Virus record (IMG/VR): IMGVR_UViG_3300022074_005634
Location: 1 to 23,505 of that record
DNA: 23,505 nucleotides
Source: a virus
Reading direction: 5' to 3' (one strand)
Shown here: positions 20,568 through 23,505 of the stretch, piece by piece
How the letters are laid out: every line of letters begins with the position of its first letter
Numbering within the stretch: position 1 is the stretch's first letter
Notes under the pieces: generated by a model
What the model was told of the DNA's origin: nothing
Databases searched by the model: none
Seen by the model: only the letters and a program-made list of their open reading frames with translations
Position numbers and translations under genes: made by a program

Positions 20568-21917
20568 ATGAAAGAACTAGACCAACTTGTAGAAAACTTC
20601 TTCCAGCCTAAGTCAGAGAGACTTAGCATAAATCAATTGAGCGAAATGATTAACGAAGTCATTAGCGAGCAAGAGAGACGTTTCAGTATGACAATACCGA
20701 TTCCAAAGCTAGCACCAACTGAGGCTTGGGGTGACCCTAAATCCCAAAGCAGACAAGAGATAGATAAGGTGTTTGCTAGCATTAGCGGTGGAGCGGATAT
20801 AAAAGAAAGAATTCAGAATATCAATAGGTTCCTCAATACTGAGTCTGCAACTCGCAAAAGATCCCCATCAAACATTCTCAATATGATGATGATTACTGAG
20901 GCTTTGCAAGCTACCCTAAACGATTTTGGTGATAGCCCATCTGGCTTTGTGTTCGAGGGCTTCTTATCCGCATTGCTCGGTGGTCGCCAACAAGCCGACA
21001 AAGTTTCAGGGACGTTGCCTATCGAAGATTTCGTTGCCTTCTCTGAGTTTGGAAAGGACATACCAGTCAGCCTTAAGTTGTTGTCCGGCAAGACCCCGAT
21101 TAAAGGAAGCTACACAAATCTTGCAGACTTCCTCGTCGTCAGGGGCACACCGGCTATTAAGTATTTGATTGCCTACAAGCAAAAGACCGGAAAGGGTGTC
21201 GTTGAGAAGCTAAACATTTTGGCATTCGATATAACTTTGGAAAACTTTGTTGATTTTATGAAAGTCGTTTCTGGAGGCAGTCAATTAATCAAGCCAGATA
21301 AGAAAGCAGAATACTACACAAACGCTCGCGAACTTGATAAACACTTAAAAGCCTTTGCTGCTAATCCTAGTAACGAGGACTTGCAAAATGAAGCAGCTAT
21401 GGCAATACACGGAACGCAGGGCTACAATAGAAAAGCGGGTCAGATAGACAAATGGTTTGATGCTTCAGGCAATGAGGAGTATGGGCGAGAGCCTTCCGAG
21501 GATGAGAAAGAGAAAGCAGAAAAGGAGAAAGCAGCAAGATCTCAACAAGATTTTGAAAAAACCAAAATCGATGAGCCAGTCAGCGAAGAGCTTTTGCTTG
21601 AAGCAGGAGAAAGACAGTGGGCTGCTTCGTTGTCACAATTAAAAAGCATAGCAAGTATAGCAAATCTAGAAAGCTATGGTGTCCTTGATTTGTCACAGCA
21701 GAACATCGATGAGCTAGTAGAGATTTACACCAAAAAGCTAGGCAATGAGATCATGACCTTGTTAGAAACAACTAAAAAATTGACAGAAAACATTGGCACA
21801 TACTTTTCTTCAGAGCAGAGAGGAGAAGCTCAACAGGCTAACAAAGAAGCTCAGACCAACTCCGAGGAGGTAAAGGGCTTGCTGGTCGATGATCCCCTTA
21901 AAGACACTCAGGTATAA
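20568..21917 (+). CDS. Hypothetical 449-residue protein, possibly nuclease-fold
   Basis: I do not recognise a named family. Residues 1-40 are helical (ELDQLVENFFQPK, NQLSEMINEVISEQERR). The middle has GFVFEGFLSALLGGRQ (127-141), IEDFVAF (152-158), DIPVSLKLLSG (164-174), then GSYTNLADFLV and KYLIAYKQ. The order E130, D154, S-L-K170 recalls a PD-(D/E)XK-like core with Ser for the second acid. A charged, probably disordered linker (EPSEDEKEKAEKEKAARSQQ, about 310-330) leads to a helical C-terminal third, including EELLLEAGERQWAASLSQL. The ATG has AGGATAAAG just upstream and lies nine bases after the ClpP-like stop. A structural or assembly protein is the plain alternative, given its position. 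Confidence 0.55.
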   Translation: MKELDQLVENFFQPKSERLSINQLSEMINEVISEQERRFSMTIPIPKLAPTEAWGDPKSQSRQEIDKVFASISGGADIKERIQNINRFLNTESATRKRSPSNILNMMMITEALQATLNDFGDSPSGFVFEGFLSALLGGRQQADKVSGTLPIEDFVAFSEFGKDIPVSLKLLSGKTPIKGSYTNLADFLVVRGTPAIKYLIAYKQKTGKGVVEKLNILAFDITLENFVDFMKVVSGGSQLIKPDKKAEYYTNARELDKHLKAFAANPSNEDLQNEAAMAIHGTQGYNRKAGQIDKWFDASGNEEYGREPSEDEKEKAEKEKAARSQQDFEKTKIDEPVSEELLLEAGERQWAASLSQLKSIASIANLESYGVLDLSQQNIDELVEIYTKKLGNEIMTLLETTKKLTENIGTYFSSEQRGEAQQANKEAQTNSEEVKGLLVDDPLKDTQV

Positions 21918-21925
21918 AATAACAC

Positions 21926-21954
21926 TTGACAAACCCACCACAATAGACTATAAT
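21926..21954 (+). promoter_or_regulatory. Consensus sigma70 promoter for groEL
   Basis: A perfect -35 box TTGACA (21926-21931) and a perfect -10 box TATAAT (21949-21954), 17 bp apart, lie in the 66-base gap before groEL. This is the strongest promoter match in the window and predicts high expression by host RNA polymerase. Confidence 0.88.
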
Positions 21955-21983
21955 ATATCCACTAGACTAACAACGAGGTAGAA

Positions 21984-23505
21984 ATGTCTAAACAATATGA
22001 ATCAGGTCAGACCCTTCAACAGAAGATTGCTAGGGGCATTGACATCTTGGCTGATAATGTAGCAGCCACAATGGGACCACGAGGACGCAATGTCATCCTA
22101 CACCAAGAAGGTTCCAACCCAATCATCACAAAGGACGGAGTAACAGTCGCCAAGTTCGTTGACTTGGAAGACCCCTTTGAGAATGTCGGCGTCCAAATCC
22201 TAAAGCAAGTTGCTGACCAGACCAACTCTGATGCTGGTGATGGGACAACAACTTCCACAGTTTTGGCTCGTGCTATCTACAAAGCAGCCCAGCAATATGT
22301 TCTCGCTGGCTCATCCCCAACAGAACTCAAGCGAGGTATGGAGAAGGCAGTAGCTACCATTACCAGCAGACTGAAAGACAGTGCTCATCCAATCAAAACC
22401 AAAGAAGACATTGAGCACATCGCCACCATCTCAGCCAACGGTGACAAGACCATCGGCAGCCTGATTGCTACAGCAGTAGACAAGGCAGGAAAAGACGGGG
22501 CTATTACCGTAGAAGAGGCTCGTTCAATGAAGACGACCTTGGACATCGTTGAGGGTTTCCGCTTTGATTCTGGCTTCTTATCTCCACAGTTTATCAACGA
22601 TGAGCGACGTTCTGCGATTACCTACCATGACCCAATGATACTCGTGACTGATGAGAGAGTAGATTCTGTTGAGGATATGCTACCCGCACTTGAACTGGTG
22701 GCGCGAGAGGGCAGACCATTCCTAATTGTAGCCGAGGAAGTTGAAGGGCAAGCACTTGCTGCCTTGATTATGAATGCTGTCCGAGGCACAATGAAGGTAG
22801 CAGCAGTCAAGGCTCCTCGCTACGGTGAAGAGCGACGAAACATTCTTAATGACCTAGCGCTTTCTGTCGGAGGAACTCTTATCACAAAAGAAAAAGACTT
22901 GTCCTTGCGTGACGTAAAGCTAGAACACTTTGGTACTGCCAAGAAGATTGACGTGACTAAGCACTTGACGACTTTGATTGACGGAGTTGGAGAGGGCAAG
23001 GACATCCAAGAGAGGATTGCAATCTTACGAGAGCAAGTAGCACAATCCCAGACTGACGCCGAAGGCGAAGCAATCCAAGAACGTATCACCAGACTAGCCA
23101 GCGGTGTCGCCATCATTCGTGTTGGAGCGTCGACTGAAGTAGAGATGGTCGAGAAGCGTCACAGGATTGAGGATGCACTGGAAGCAGTCAGGGCAGCCAA
23201 GGACGACGGAATTGTAACTGGAGGTGGCACTGCACTCCTGCGAGTTGTGCAAGACCTTGAGGTAGAGACAGAGAACGCTGAGCAAGCCCAAGGTGTTGAA
23301 ATCATTAAGGAAGCCTGCTACGAACCAATCAAACAGATCTTAAACAACGCAGGCAAATCGGCTGATGTCGTCATCAACAACATCTTGCAAAGCGACCAAA
23401 CCGACATCGGGCTTGACGTTGCAACTGACCAGTATGTTGATATGTTTGAGGCAGGTGTCGTAGATCCAGTCAAGGTTACTTGCTGCGCTGTGCAAAATGC
23501 TATGA
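21984..23505 (+). CDS. groEL: GroEL-like chaperonin (Cpn60), 3'-truncated by the window
   Basis: The frame is open for 507 codons and runs past the right edge; about 35 residues should remain by comparison with GroEL. The ATG at 21984 follows a CGAGG site. ATPase residues are kept: the TKDGVTVAK loop (D52 equivalent), GDGTTTSTVLA (D87 equivalent), and DALEAVRAAKDDGIVTGGG (D398 equivalent). The apical part contains VEGFRFDSGFLSPQF, compare EGMQFDRGYLSPYF. By family it forms a double seven-membered ring that folds proteins with GroES. A GroES-like gene exists at 3148, so this phage appears to carry both halves. Whether they work together or with host partners cannot be told. Strong promoter drive suggests large amounts are needed, for example for capsid protein folding. 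Confidence 0.95.
   Translation, partial: MSKQYESGQTLQQKIARGIDILADNVAATMGPRGRNVILHQEGSNPIITKDGVTVAKFVDLEDPFENVGVQILKQVADQTNSDAGDGTTTSTVLARAIYKAAQQYVLAGSSPTELKRGMEKAVATITSRLKDSAHPIKTKEDIEHIATISANGDKTIGSLIATAVDKAGKDGAITVEEARSMKTTLDIVEGFRFDSGFLSPQFINDERRSAITYHDPMILVTDERVDSVEDMLPALELVAREGRPFLIVAEEVEGQALAALIMNAVRGTMKVAAVKAPRYGEERRNILNDLALSVGGTLITKEKDLSLRDVKLEHFGTAKKIDVTKHLTTLIDGVGEGKDIQERIAILREQVAQSQTDAEGEAIQERITRLASGVAIIRVGASTEVEMVEKRHRIEDALEAVRAAKDDGIVTGGGTALLRVVQDLEVETENAEQAQGVEIIKEACYEPIKQILNNAGKSADVVINNILQSDQTDIGLDVATDQYVDMFEAGVVDPVKVTCCAVQNAM

Noticed and set aside
1-23505. A bacterial chromosome segment, suggested by nrdJ, cysK, groEL, clpP and an IMPDH/GMPR gene
   Set aside because: All genes are on one strand with heavy overlaps, the bacterial-like genes are shortened or altered, and they are interleaved with DUF3310, Mom-like and other phage-type genes, with groES far from groEL. 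A phage is the better reading.

Overview
The window looks like a stretch of a large tailed dsDNA bacteriophage genome, probably a big-genome marine or freshwater myovirus-like phage, although the host cannot be named from sequence alone. The evidence for a phage is that every gene lies on the + strand with almost no spacing. Neighbours are often joined by ATGA, TAATG or longer overlaps. Replication and nucleotide genes sit next to small phage-type proteins (DUF3310, a Mom-like modifier, a sigma-region-4-like mini protein) and an acidic structural-type protein. Bacterial-looking genes (class II ribonucleotide reductase, GroES, GroEL, cysteine synthase, IMP dehydrogenase/GMP reductase family, ClpP) are scattered among them as in phage auxiliary gene sets. 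No tRNA, CRISPR array, insertion sequence or attachment site was seen, and no gene-free stretch exceeds about 100 bases.

Layout. Positions 1-2825 hold the end of a DnaB-type helicase and an adenosylcobalamin-dependent ribonucleotide reductase. A sigma70-like promoter at 2834 then drives a two-gene unit (a GapR-like small protein and a GroES-like co-chaperonin) that ends at a clear terminator at 3495. Positions 3537-11371 form a long overlapping series: a small secreted protein, an unknown protein, cysteine synthase with an unusual N-terminal extension, a nucleotidyltransferase-fold protein, a DnaE-type DNA polymerase III alpha subunit with an apparently complete PHP nuclease site, a Mom-like DNA-modification candidate and a small membrane protein. 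A promoter at 11375 starts a candidate restriction-modification pair (PD-(D/E)XK nuclease-like protein and beta-class adenine methyltransferase), followed by an unrecognised 352-residue protein.

A sister promoter at 13915 starts a tight repair and nucleotide operon (13973-18361): UV-damage endonuclease, DCC-family thiol protein, DUF3310, Smr domain, dUTPase, a zinc-ribbon protein, an unknown, the IMPDH/GMPR enzyme, an unknown basic protein and a Cys-rich sigma-region-4-like protein. Positions 18453-21917 look like the start of a morphogenesis or late-type region: a very acidic repeat protein, a membrane-anchored small protein, an unknown, a ClpP-like protease and a 449-residue unknown. A consensus promoter at 21926 drives GroEL, which runs off the right end.

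Together the genes cover replication (helicase, polymerase), dNTP and purine supply (RNR, dUTPase, IMPDH/GMPR), DNA repair and protection (UvsE, Mom-like, R-M), chaperoning of phage proteins (GroES/GroEL), proteolysis (ClpP-like) and transcription control. The most interesting parts are the DNA-modification/restriction island at 10113-13911, the complete PHP ligand set in the polymerase, the IMPDH/GMPR enzyme with a hybrid flap, the ClpP-like protein with Asn in place of the catalytic Asp, and a promoter whose predicted start lies inside a terminator-like hairpin (19127-19190).
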